Shown one piece after another: positions 1 through 7,552 of a stretch of 64,000 nucleotides of DNA. The stretch is from assembly GCA_023439835.1 (NCBI GenBank), contig JAEXUW010000012.1, positions 62,001 through 126,000 of the forward strand. Reading direction: 5' to 3'. Source of the DNA: Bacillota bacterium (GTDB lineage: Bacteria > Bacillota > Clostridia > Oscillospirales > Ruminococcaceae). Position 1 is the stretch's first letter; each line of letters begins with the position of its first letter. The notes under the pieces are model-generated. The model had not been told where the DNA came from. It saw nothing but the letters and a program-made list of their open reading frames with translations, and made no database searches. Both the position numbers and the translations under genes were made by a program.

Positions 1-445
1 CTGCCTTGTCATAATAAGCCCTTATCTTGCCTTTGATAATTATATTCCCTTTTTCAATTCTGATGCTTTCAAGGTCGTTATAGTTTATCACATAGAGTCT
101 TTTATGATACACTGGCTTGAATTTCTGCCACGTTTTTTGAGAAAACCGGCTGACAATAAGCTCACGCGGGGTTATTTCTATATAGGAATGCTTGATATGT
201 GAGCCAGCATAATAGTGGACAACAAGAAAACCGGCCGTATATATTACAGCCAGTCCGCCCAATCCGAGAATAAGGGCGCCTGACGTAAGCATATAGTAGC
301 CGACTTGATTGATTTTATTTATATTTATATTAATGACCGCAATGACAACAAGTGTCAGCTGCCAAAAGGGTATACTGAGCGCGATAAAGGGCATCATATA
401 GTTCTTTTTGAGGCGTTTTGCGTCCGCAAAAATGAATTTATCCAT
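1..445 (-). CDS. Hypothetical membrane protein, 3'-truncated by the window edge
   Basis: The reading frame runs leftwards from an ATG at 445 (MDKFIFADAKRLKKNY) and is open to base 1, so at least 148 residues are visible and the C-terminus is missing. Two hydrophobic segments (about residues 20-38 and 50-75) are followed by a soluble part reading YIEITPRELIVSRF and then LESIRIEKGNIIIKGK. The layout of two membrane helices followed by a small beta-rich domain resembles bacterial PH-like (YcxB-type) membrane proteins, but that is an inference from layout only. The upstream gene on the same strand ends 33 bases away, so the two may be cotranscribed. Function unknown. Confidence 0.6.
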   Translation of the reverse strand, partial: MDKFIFADAKRLKKNYMMPFIALSIPFWQLTLVVIAVINININKINQVGYYMLTSGALILGLGGLAVIYTAGFLVVHYYAGSHIKHSYIEITPRELIVSRFSQKTWQKFKPVYHKRLYVINYNDLESIRIEKGNIIIKGKIRAYYDKA

Positions 446-478
446 ACCAATTCCCTCTAAACAGATAAACGAAAAAAC

Positions 479-1042
479 TTATGCTCCGGCAAGTACTTTA
501 TTGTATGTATACTGCTTTATATCGCCCGAATAGATTAAGCTTGCATTAGGAAGATGCCTTAAATCTTCGGGAGTGACAAGGTGAGGCTCTTTATTAAAAG
601 AAACGATTCCTGATTCAGATAGCACATGCGCCACAAACTGTGAGCATACAAAGGCGTTCTTCCTTTTAATTGTTTTCCCGAAAGCCATCGCAAAAAGCCC
701 GATAAGATTATATGTATACATCTTTGATGAATTTTTGAAGTGGTTAATCACTTCTCGGTATTTATCATACTGCTCATCGGTTGCCGGAATGGCATATATC
801 TGACAGGGAATATTTTTGAACATCTCAAAAACGCCGCCGTCAACCTTTTCGTGAAAAAAGCCGGCGGGAAGCGGACTGTGCTTATAAAGCCTGCAAAAGC
901 TGAACATTTCTGAAAGTTCATCGTCGCTTGCTATTGAGGAATGATTAAAGGGCGCCTTTGTAAAGCGCTGAATTAGCTTGGATACATTTGTCCCGGTCTG
1001 AGTCAGAACGACATAAACGCATTTTTCATTTGATTTCATCAT
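479..1042 (-). CDS. Papain-like amidase-fold protein (YiiX/YebB-like, NlpC/P60 superfamily)
   Basis: A 187-residue cytoplasmic-looking protein with no signal peptide. A histidine near the N-terminus (FNHSSIA, about residue 34) and a later cysteine in VCSQFVAHVL (about residue 133) follow the order expected of circularly permuted NlpC/P60-type amidases, in which His precedes Cys. The C-terminal phrase LVTPEDL also fits that family. The ATG at 1042, adjacent to a second ATG at 1039, is chosen because GGGAG lies 4 bases upstream; the frame extends further upstream but without a ribosome site. Substrate unknown; family members are thought to act on lipids or peptides. The gene downstream begins 33 bases on. 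Confidence 0.6.
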   Translation of the reverse strand: MMKSNEKCVYVVLTQTGTNVSKLIQRFTKAPFNHSSIASDDELSEMFSFCRLYKHSPLPAGFFHEKVDGGVFEMFKNIPCQIYAIPATDEQYDKYREVINHFKNSSKMYTYNLIGLFAMAFGKTIKRKNAFVCSQFVAHVLSESGIVSFNKEPHLVTPEDLRHLPNASLIYSGDIKQYTYNKVLAGA

Positions 1043-1186
1043 ACTTCTCCCAATAAGAAATAAATTTTGATAACTAATTATACAATACAAATGAGGTTTT
1101 GTACAGGTTATTTCAAAAATTAATTATTTTTGTATAAATTTCTAACAATCTATGATAAATTTTCTATTAAAAACAATACAAAATTA

Positions 1187-1215
1187 TTGCAAAAGATAAA
1201 TATTTATTATATAAT
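1187..1215 (+). promoter_or_regulatory. Sigma-A type promoter for the PilZ gene
   Basis: TTGCAA at 1187-1192 and TATAAT at 1210-1215, separated by 17 bases, lie in an AT-rich stretch about 92 bases upstream of the GTG start at 1307. Both hexamers match the vegetative consensus well and nothing else nearby competes. Confidence 0.65.
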
Positions 1216-1306
1216 AATATATAATTGATACAGGTATGCCACTGTTTATCAACGCTTATTCTCATATGGATTATTGAGTTTTCAAAAAGGGGAGGCTTAG
1301 ATCAGC

Positions 1307-1969
1307 GTGCTTGATAAAAAACGAATTATAAAAGTCGAAGTATTCGGCATGGGCAAGGGGCTGATTGTGTCTTCTGACAATTTTAATATCATTGATGATG
1401 AGGATGCGAGGGACGCTCAGTATCATCTCATGATAAAAGGCTCTGGCTTCCCTGAAATACAGATGGGTGAAAAGCTTGAGATAGTTGTTCACTGTGTCAA
1501 CGGCGACAGGGTTAAGTATGACACCACCGCCGATGTTTGCACCGAATATCAGCTTAACGTCACTCTTGGCGAAAGCTGTGTTGTTTTGGAGGAGCGTCGA
1601 AGGTATTATAAGCTTCAAACTGATATATCCGCAAAAATTTCGGTAATCACACGAGATGAAGAGGATCTCACCCCTGATAAACCTGTATTGGCAAGAATTA
1701 AAAATATAAATATCGGCGGGGTTTTTCTTTCAACGGATTTTGAGCTTGATGCAAGAGATACAATTATTCTTTGTTTTGAATTATTGTCAAAAAAGCTGGA
1801 GCTGACGACAAATGTAATTCGTGTTCAGAAGAATAATGATAAGATTGAGGGCTATGGCTGTTGTTTTTCTAGGCTGAAGGGCTGGCAGGAGGAAACGCTG
1901 GCGAGATATATTCACAACGCTCAGCTTGAGCAAAAGGACAGAATTAAGAATATTCTTAACTCAAGATAA
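1307..1969 (+). CDS. PilZ-domain protein (YcgR-like)
   Basis: A 220-residue protein with an N-terminal beta-rich region (about residues 1-95, YcgR-N-like) and a C-terminal PilZ region (about 95-210). PilZ domains bind cyclic di-GMP through an RxxxR motif and a (D/N)xSxxG motif; here the matching stretches are RRRYYK (97-102) and NINIGG (133-138), so the second Arg is Lys and the Ser is Asn. Binding is therefore not certain. YcgR/YpfA-type proteins act as a flagellar brake, and this genome is flagellated. The start is GTG with GGAGG at 1291-1295. It is followed 76 bases later by the ParA-type gene on the same strand. Confidence 0.8.
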   Translation: MLDKKRIIKVEVFGMGKGLIVSSDNFNIIDDEDARDAQYHLMIKGSGFPEIQMGEKLEIVVHCVNGDRVKYDTTADVCTEYQLNVTLGESCVVLEERRRYYKLQTDISAKISVITRDEEDLTPDKPVLARIKNINIGGVFLSTDFELDARDTIILCFELLSKKLELTTNVIRVQKNNDKIEGYGCCFSRLKGWQEETLARYIHNAQLEQKDRIKNILNSR

Positions 1970-2045
1970 AAATTTAATATGCTTTCTTATAATATATAAT
2001 CATACTTAAATTTAAATATTCAGATATAATAAAAACGGAGGATGT

Positions 2046-2807
2046 ATGGCTAAAATAATAGCTTTTACAAACCAGAAGGGCGGCGTTGGAAAAACAACGT
2101 CGGCGTGTGCGTTCTGCGGCGGCTTTGCCGCTAGGGGCAAAAGGGTCTTGGCAATCGACCTTGACCCGCAAGGTAACCTAAGCTTCAGTCTTGGTGCCGA
2201 GGATGATGGCGCAACAATTCATGATGTTTTAACGGGGAAGGCTTCTATTCATGAGGCGATACAGTCCACGAAAAACTGTGATGTTATACCTTCAAATATT
2301 CTATTAAGCGGGGTGGAGCTTGAGCTGACCTCCGTCGGACGGGAATATGTCTTAAAAGAAAAGCTTTCATCAATACTTAAATTCTATGATTATATCGTAA
2401 TTGATACTCCCCCTGCGCTTAGTATTCTGACCGTCAACGCTTATACCGCCTGCAACGATTTGCTTATCCCCATGACACCTGAAATTCTGAGTCTTCAGGG
2501 AATCGCTCAGCTTAAGGATACAATTATCGCCGTCAGGAAATACTATAATAAACAGCTAAATTTAAGGGGAATTATACTTACAAAATACAATCCGAGAATT
2601 CTTTTGACAAAAGAGGTTGAGGAGCTTGCGGCTATTGTCGCCGAGCAGATGGGAACTGTTGTGCTAAACGGAAAAGTATCGGCGAGTGTTTCTGTCGCTG
2701 AAGCGCCCGCACATCAGCTGAACCTTATCAAATATGCTCCCCGCTCTAAGGCTGCAAAGGATTACCTCAAGCTGTTAGGTGAGCTTTATGGGGGTGAACT
2801 TAAGTGA
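2046..2807 (+). CDS. ParA/Soj-family ATPase
   Basis: A 253-residue deviant-Walker P-loop ATPase. The Walker A motif KGGVGKTT (residues 11-18) carries the signature lysine, switch I reads DLDPQGN (38-44), and Walker B reads YIVIDTPP near residue 120. These proteins dimerise on ATP, bind DNA or membrane, and position plasmids, chromosomes, chemoreceptor arrays or flagella. No ParB-type gene is adjacent; the next gene, a ComFB-domain protein, overlaps it by 4 bases, so translation is probably coupled and the two products may be partners. It looks like a Soj-type ATPase rather than FlhG, and sits far from the flagellar cluster. AGGATGT precedes the ATG. Confidence 0.85.
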   Translation: MAKIIAFTNQKGGVGKTTSACAFCGGFAARGKRVLAIDLDPQGNLSFSLGAEDDGATIHDVLTGKASIHEAIQSTKNCDVIPSNILLSGVELELTSVGREYVLKEKLSSILKFYDYIVIDTPPALSILTVNAYTACNDLLIPMTPEILSLQGIAQLKDTIIAVRKYYNKQLNLRGIILTKYNPRILLTKEVEELAAIVAEQMGTVVLNGKVSASVSVAEAPAHQLNLIKYAPRSKAAKDYLKLLGELYGGELK

Positions 2808-3235
2808 ATAAGAAAACCAATAAAACCGCACACGTATTAAAGCTTCTCACAAATTCTGATGAGCAAGGACTTGAAAACCCGATTTTAAATGAGGAGTTTA
2901 AAGACGAGGTCATTCATAAACGAACACCCGCCCAGAAGGCGGAGCCTCCGCAAAAGCCTGTCGAGAAGCCGGCGGCGATAAAGGTGAATATTATTTCTGA
3001 GCTTGTTTCTGAAAATCAACAGGCTGTCGCCGAAAGATTCAGATGCTGTACCTGTGATATTTGTATGGCTGAGCTGACGGTATCTGTGCTAAATGAGCTT
3101 CCGCCCAAATATGCGTATGTGAGAGATGGTTCATACGACGAGGTGGAAAGCCTGAAGAAAAAATACAAGGCTGAGGTAGTCAGTGTTCTTGTAAAGCACG
3201 CTTTAAAGCTAAAAAACAATCCGGCACACAACTGA
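2804..3235 (+). CDS. ComFB-domain protein
   Basis: A 143-residue protein. The first 75 residues are charged and probably flexible; the C-terminal part carries a cysteine cluster CCTCDIC (81-87) and the phrase LNELPPKY (96-103). That pairing of a Cys-rich stretch with LN-x-LPPxY is the hallmark of the late-competence ComFB family, whose members have been reported to bind cyclic dinucleotides. The GTG start overlaps the stop of the ParA gene (GTGA), implying coupling. Together with the PilZ gene upstream, the trio suggests a nucleotide-responsive localisation module, which is inference. Confidence 0.75.
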   Translation: MNKKTNKTAHVLKLLTNSDEQGLENPILNEEFKDEVIHKRTPAQKAEPPQKPVEKPAAIKVNIISELVSENQQAVAERFRCCTCDICMAELTVSVLNELPPKYAYVRDGSYDEVESLKKKYKAEVVSVLVKHALKLKNNPAHN

Positions 3236-3265
3236 CCGCAGGGCTTATCCTGCGGTCAGTTTGAC
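3231..3265 (+). terminator. Intrinsic terminator after the ComFB gene
   Basis: A 12-bp perfect stem, ACTGACCGCAGG paired with CCTGCGGTCAGT, has a 6-base loop and is followed by TTGACTTTTATTTT. The stem overlaps the stop codon and lies between convergent genes, so it may also limit transcription from alr. Confidence 0.85.
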
Positions 3266-3279
3266 TTTTATTTTGTTGC

Positions 3280-4461
3280 TCAGGGCTTGCTTTCGAGATA
3301 ATCAAGCACCTTGACTATCTCACCGTTATAATAAATTACTCTCGGCACACGCTTTGAAACACCGCAAATTATTTCATAACCGATTGTCCCGATAATATCG
3401 GCTAGCTCATCGGCTGTTATCATTTCGTCACCGCTCTTTCCGAAAAGAGTGACGACGTCGCCTGTCTTAACCTCAAGCCCCGTCACGTCAAGCATAGTCT
3501 GGTCCATACAAACTCTTCCCGCAAGAAGAGCTCTTTTCCCGTTTACAAGAACATCTGTCTTTGATGACAGCAGTCTCGGATAACCGTCGGCATAGCCCAC
3601 ACCGACCGAAGCGATTTTAGTGTTCTTTTCCGAATGAAAGGTTCGCCCATAGCTGACATATTCGCCCGCCTTAATTGTCTTGACCTGAGTGATGGTTGTT
3701 TTGAATTCCATGACAGGCTCAAGCGGACAGGGAAGCTCAAGTGCGTGATTTGGATACAGCCCATAAAGCATTATTCCAAGTCTGGCAAGAGTGCTGTTCT
3801 CACCGCTGTGATAAACAGAGCCGGCGCTGTTTAAATAATGCTTGTGCTGAAGGTGTATTTTGCGCCCGACAAGCTCGGCATCAAGCCTTTGAAAACGCTC
3901 AATCTGTTGGTTTGTATAAGCTATGTCGCCCTTGTCTGCGCTGTCGGCGACTGAAAGATGAGTGAACATACCCTCTGATGAAATATTGTCGATAGAGCAT
4001 ATTTTTTCAATCTCGTCGGCACAGACATTGACATCGTCACAGCGAACGCCTATACGCCCCATTCCTGTGTCGATTTTAATATGGACTCTTGCTTTCTTTC
4101 CAAAGGGGACGTTTTTAGAAAGCGTGAGGGCATGCTCATAGCCTGTGACAGTCTGAATGATATTATTTGATAAAGCCTCGCTGGCATCTTCGGGGAAGCA
4201 ATAGCCAAGCACCAGAATCTCACCGCTTATTCCGACGCAGCGAAGCCTTGACGCCTCAGAAATATTTGATACGGCAAACCATTTCACGCCGATTTTTTCA
4301 AGAAAAGGTGCGACCGCCTCATCACCGTGACCATAGGCGTCAGCTTTCACCACGACCGCCGGCAGGGTGTTTCGCCCAAGAAAGCTTTTTAAGGTGTTAA
4401 AGTTCCTTTCAAGCCTGTCAAGGTGAATTTCAGCCCATGCTCTTTTATGAAAACTGTTCAT
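3280..4461 (-). CDS. alr: Alanine racemase
   Basis: A 393-residue PLP enzyme of the fold-type III class that interconverts L- and D-alanine for peptidoglycan synthesis. The PLP lysine lies in VVKADAYGHG (K39). YVSYGRT is the segment that carries the catalytic tyrosine in this family, and GVGYADGYPR is a typical cofactor-pocket motif. Length is normal for Alr. It stands alone, read away from the divergent SLOG gene at 4546. With ddl and murI also in the window, much of D-amino-acid supply for the cell wall is encoded here. Confidence 0.95.
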   Translation of the reverse strand: MNSFHKRAWAEIHLDRLERNFNTLKSFLGRNTLPAVVVKADAYGHGDEAVAPFLEKIGVKWFAVSNISEASRLRCVGISGEILVLGYCFPEDASEALSNNIIQTVTGYEHALTLSKNVPFGKKARVHIKIDTGMGRIGVRCDDVNVCADEIEKICSIDNISSEGMFTHLSVADSADKGDIAYTNQQIERFQRLDAELVGRKIHLQHKHYLNSAGSVYHSGENSTLARLGIMLYGLYPNHALELPCPLEPVMEFKTTITQVKTIKAGEYVSYGRTFHSEKNTKIASVGVGYADGYPRLLSSKTDVLVNGKRALLAGRVCMDQTMLDVTGLEVKTGDVVTLFGKSGDEMITADELADIIGTIGYEIICGVSKRVPRVIYYNGEIVKVLDYLESKP

Positions 4462-4482
4462 TTTAACCCTCCGGATTTATTA

Positions 4483-4511
4483 TTGAAATTTATGGAATAA
4501 TATGCTATAAT
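4483..4511 (+). promoter_or_regulatory. Extended -10 promoter for the SLOG-family gene
   Basis: TTGAAA at 4483-4488, 17 bases, then TATAAT at 4506-4511 preceded by TGC (extended -10). An in-frame ATG at 4510 lies inside the -10 box, so it cannot be on the transcript. This fixes the downstream ATG at 4546 as the start. Confidence 0.8.
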
Positions 4512-4545
4512 GAAAAGGAATTATTATCAGAAAACGGGGAATAAT

Positions 4546-5064
4546 ATGAGAGAAAAAACCTTGTGCTTTTCAGGGCACCGTCCCGAAAAGCTACCGATGA
4601 GCGGCGATCCGTCAACACCCGAAATGAAAAGGCTTATAAGCATGCTTTTCGCTGAGATAAAAAGCTCAGCCGAAAAGGGATATGACACATTTATTAGTGG
4701 CATGGCAAAGGGCACTGATTTGTGGGCAGCAAAGGCGGTTATTGAGCTGAAGGACAGGCATCCCGGAATACGCCTTGTCTGCGCTGTGCCCTATAAGGGA
4801 TACGGCGACAGCTGGAAGGGGCTTGACAAATGGGATTTGGGCATAACCCTTGAGGCCGCTGACGAGGTTGTTTATATATGTCAAAGCTATGATAAGCTTT
4901 GCATGAAAAAGCGAAATGAATATATGGTTGACCGTTCGTCAAAGCTAATAGCGGTTATAAGCGATTATAAAAGCGGAACGGGACAAACGGTACGCTATGC
5001 ACAAAGACAGGGGCTTGAGGTTAAGCTGATTGAACCGTCATCGGTGCAAAGTCTACTTCTTTAA
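4546..5064 (+). CDS. SLOG-family protein (DUF1273/YpsA-like)
   Basis: A 172-residue Rossmann-like protein beginning MREKTLCFSGHRPEK. The motifs FSGHRPEK near the N-terminus, FISGMAKGTDLWAA in the middle and the C-terminal SGTGQTVRYA are those of the YpsA/DUF1273 branch of the SLOG superfamily, which is related to DprA and proposed to bind nucleotide-derived ligands. Bacillus YpsA affects cell division, but no specific reaction is established. Start chosen at 4546, with GGGGA five bases upstream, because the promoter excludes the earlier ATG. It appears monocistronic. Confidence 0.8.
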   Translation: MREKTLCFSGHRPEKLPMSGDPSTPEMKRLISMLFAEIKSSAEKGYDTFISGMAKGTDLWAAKAVIELKDRHPGIRLVCAVPYKGYGDSWKGLDKWDLGITLEAADEVVYICQSYDKLCMKKRNEYMVDRSSKLIAVISDYKSGTGQTVRYAQRQGLEVKLIEPSSVQSLLL

Positions 5065-5193
5065 GTTTACACCTCTTTTGAAAATTTTTCAATATTGGTT
5101 TATTTGTTTTTTTATTGTTTAATTTGTTAAGAAGCTGTGACTTTAAACACTTATAACATAGTTATTAACATCAATACCTGCGAAAAACAAGCG

Positions 5194-5237
5194 TTTCAAC
5201 AGATTTCAACATTCACTGACATAATGTATTGTTGAAA
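5194..5237 (+). repeat. TTTCAACA direct repeat with inverted TGTTGAAA upstream of the LCP-like gene
   Basis: TTTCAACA occurs at 5194-5201 and 5204-5211, and its exact complement TGTTGAAA at 5230-5237 ends just before the AAAGGA ribosome site of the gene starting at 5251. The second copy and the inverted copy could form an 8-bp hairpin with an 18-base loop. A regulator site or an RNA hairpin is possible; the function is not known. Confidence 0.4.
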
Positions 5238-5250
5238 GAAAGGATATTTT

Positions 5251-6171
5251 ATGTCACAGAAAAACAGACGCAGGTCAACACCTGTTATTGTGTATTTTCT
5301 GACATTTTTGATTACGGCGACGGTTGTGGGGCTTATTGCCTTCTTCATTTTTCAAAAGCTTGCTATTTCTTCAAATTCCAAAGCCTCTAAAAATATTGAT
5401 AATGCGACAAGGGTTAGCTACTCCCCTTCGGCGGAGTATTCGCAGAACATTCTTTTTGTCGGGCTTGAAAATGACAAGCCAAGGGTATTGTCACTTGTTA
5501 GAATAGATACTAAGGAAAAAGAGATTTTATGCGTGCCCGTACCGCCGGAGGCTGTTGTGCAGATTAACACCGAAAAGGCAACGCTTTCAAAATTCTATGA
5601 GAAATATGGCATAAAGGCACTGATGTCGGGAATAGAGCTGATTTTTGATATTCCCGTTCAGCGATATTGTGTTTTTAATGATGACGGCTTTAAGTGCGCT
5701 GTTAGAATAATTGGGGGAGCAGAGCATCCTTTCCCCACGGACATGTACTATGAAAACCCCGACACCGGTGAGGTTACCGACTTTAAAAGCGGACAGACGG
5801 AGGGGGCTGTTCTTTATGGCGACGATATTCGAAAGCTTATGACTTATCCTTGTTATACAGGGGGGAAAGAATTCGGGCTTAGCATGACAGGCTCACTCAC
5901 GGCTCAGCTCGCAAACACACTGTCAGCCGGCGCACATAAGGACAGTAATATTGTTGACGATTTTTTTGGTGAGCTTATTAATTCCTCAGAAACAAACATT
6001 ACGCATGAGGATTATGCCATTAGCAGAAGTGCTTTTCAATATGTGCTTTCACAGGTTGACAGACCGGCAACCTTTCTTGTTCCGCGCGGAATATGGGAGA
6101 AATCAGAACGCTTTGTCATTTCAGACGATTTTTTGGACTCGTTTCGGGATTATTTTAATATCGGGCAGTAA
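5251..6171 (+). CDS. LCP-family-like (LytR-CpsA-Psr) membrane protein
   Basis: A 306-residue protein with a short cytoplasmic basic tail (SQKNRRRS), one membrane helix (about residues 11-35) and an extracellular domain. ILFVGLENDKPRVLSLVRID and GIKALMSGIELIFDIPVQRY resemble the start of LCP domains, which transfer wall glycopolymers from lipid carriers to peptidoglycan. The usual arginine-rich catalytic cluster is weak (after GVTDF-type regions I see only DDIRKLMTY), so the protein may be a degenerate member. GAAAGGA lies 7 bases upstream of the ATG. No polymer-biosynthesis genes are adjacent. Confidence 0.6.
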   Translation: MSQKNRRRSTPVIVYFLTFLITATVVGLIAFFIFQKLAISSNSKASKNIDNATRVSYSPSAEYSQNILFVGLENDKPRVLSLVRIDTKEKEILCVPVPPEAVVQINTEKATLSKFYEKYGIKALMSGIELIFDIPVQRYCVFNDDGFKCAVRIIGGAEHPFPTDMYYENPDTGEVTDFKSGQTEGAVLYGDDIRKLMTYPCYTGGKEFGLSMTGSLTAQLANTLSAGAHKDSNIVDDFFGELINSSETNITHEDYAISRSAFQYVLSQVDRPATFLVPRGIWEKSERFVISDDFLDSFRDYFNIGQ

Positions 6172-6271
6172 GGCTATTGAATTTGGCAGCATACTATGAT
6201 AAAATATTTACAGATAGAAATAGCGGAATTTTCCGTAGTTTGTGCCAAAAGGCGGACAGGAGTAGTTTCAA

Positions 6272-6607
6272 ATGAAGCTGATGATATTTGTTCTTAATAA
6301 AATTGACGTGCTTGATTATCTTCTTGAGGATTTGTCAAAAGCGGGGATAAAGGGCGCTACAATAATTAACTCAACCGGCATGGGAATGACTTTGTCGCGG
6401 CTTGAAAATTCATTTCTTGGCGGCTCGCTCAGAGCGTTGTTTGACGCAAATCGAGATGACAACAGAACGCTGCTTGCTGTTATTCATGACGATCAGCTTG
6501 ATGTGGCTAGACAGGTTATAAAGGACGTTGTCGGCGACCTTAGCAAGCCTAATACTGGAATACTTTTTACGGTGCCTATCGACTTTGTTGAAGGGCTTAG
6601 GGATTAA
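6272..6607 (+). CDS. PII-like small signalling protein
   Basis: A 111-residue protein with the ferredoxin-like PII pattern: MKLMIFVLNKIDVLDYLLEDL for the first beta strand and helix, then a glycine-rich loop GMGMTLSRLE in the T-loop region, and a C-terminal PNTGILFTVPID resembling the PII B/C-loop phrase. It lacks the classical uridylylation tyrosine motif and no amtB or glutamine synthetase gene is nearby, so it is more likely one of the PII-like sensors of unassigned ligand than GlnB. It is followed at once by a bidirectional terminator, so it is probably transcribed alone. Confidence 0.7.
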   Translation: MKLMIFVLNKIDVLDYLLEDLSKAGIKGATIINSTGMGMTLSRLENSFLGGSLRALFDANRDDNRTLLAVIHDDQLDVARQVIKDVVGDLSKPNTGILFTVPIDFVEGLRD

Positions 6608-6610
6608 AAA

Positions 6611-6650
6611 AAAATACGGCAAGGGTGATTTGTCCCCTGCCGTATTTTCT
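6611..6650 (+). terminator. Bidirectional intrinsic terminator
   Basis: An inverted repeat AATACGGCA-AGGG / CCCC-TGCCGTATT with one internal mismatch separates the PII-like gene from the convergent ABC gene. It is followed on the plus strand by TTTTCTGTTTTATT and flanked on the other side by nine A residues, which give a T-run on the minus strand. Confidence 0.85.
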
Positions 6651-6700
6651 GTTTTATTGTAAAATCACATATTATTATCGCAAATATATACTCCGAGAAG

Positions 6701-7378
6701 CTACATATCCGATTCGATTTTTCCGTCTGAAATACGTATTATCCGCCCGCTTTGTGCGGCGATATTAGTGTCGTGGGTAATTAATATGATGGTTTTTCCG
6801 TCGTTGTTCAGCGCTTTAAGAATGTTCATTACCTCATTTCCTGAGGCTAAGTCAAGGTTTCCTGTTGGTTCGTCGGCAAGAATTATTGACGGCTCACCGG
6901 CTATTGCACGTGCTATTGCCACTCTTTGCTGCTGTCCGCCTGACATTTGTCCGGGGCGGTGGTGCATTCGGGTTTCAAGCGAAACCATTCTCAGCGCCTC
7001 GATTGAAAGCGTCAGCCTTTTTGCCTTCGGAATTTTTCTGTATATCAGCGGAAGTTCAACATTTTCAAGCGCCGTCAGCCCTGGAATAAGGTTGAAGCCT
7101 TGAAAAATAAAGCCGATTTTTCTGTTTCTTATATATGAAAGTGATTTGTCGCAAAGGCTTGAAACATCTTCGCCGTCAAGGTAATAACAACCCTCTGTCG
7201 GCGTGTCAAGGCAGCCCAGCATGTTCATGAGCGTTGACTTCCCTGAGCCTGACATACCGATGATAGCGACAAATTCGCCGTTTGAAATATTAATGCTCAC
7301 ATCGTCAAGCGCTTTGATACTGGCTTCACCTTGAATATAGATTTTGCTGATATTTCTAAGGTCAATTAGATTCTGCAT
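6701..7378 (-). CDS. ABC transporter ATP-binding protein (MacB/LolD class)
   Basis: A 225-residue ABC ATPase: Walker A GMSGSGKST (residues 41-49), signature MSGGQQQRVAIARAI, Walker B IILADEPTGNLD and switch histidine in LITHDT. The NLDLASG phrase and spacing are typical of the MacB/LolD/FtsE group that partners with FtsX-type permeases to export peptides or act on envelope substrates. The ATG at 7378 is preferred because AGGGG lies 11 bases upstream, whereas the in-frame ATG at 7399 has no ribosome site. No permease gene is adjacent, so its partner must be encoded elsewhere. Confidence 0.9.
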   Translation of the reverse strand: MQNLIDLRNISKIYIQGEASIKALDDVSINISNGEFVAIIGMSGSGKSTLMNMLGCLDTPTEGCYYLDGEDVSSLCDKSLSYIRNRKIGFIFQGFNLIPGLTALENVELPLIYRKIPKAKRLTLSIEALRMVSLETRMHHRPGQMSGGQQQRVAIARAIAGEPSIILADEPTGNLDLASGNEVMNILKALNNDGKTIILITHDTNIAAQSGRIIRISDGKIESDM

Positions 7379-7487
7379 CTGCCGACAGCCCCTTTTCATA
7401 TAAGTAATAATATTATTGTCATTTTTTTTACTATTATTAGTGAAAAAGTAAATTATATATTTTTTCCCAAATAAATAAGTTTTTCTC

Positions 7488-7516
7488 TTGACAAGAGCAA
7501 ATGTATGTGATACTGT
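7488..7516 (+). promoter_or_regulatory. Promoter for the NatAB-like exporter operon
   Basis: TTGACA at 7488-7493, a 17-base spacer, then TACTGT at 7511-7516 with a TG two bases before it. The perfect -35 compensates for the weak -10. A GAGGAGG ribosome site follows at 7537-7543 ahead of the ATG at 7553. Confidence 0.7.
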
Positions 7517-7552
7517 ATATATATGATATACACAGATGAGGAGGAATAGAAC

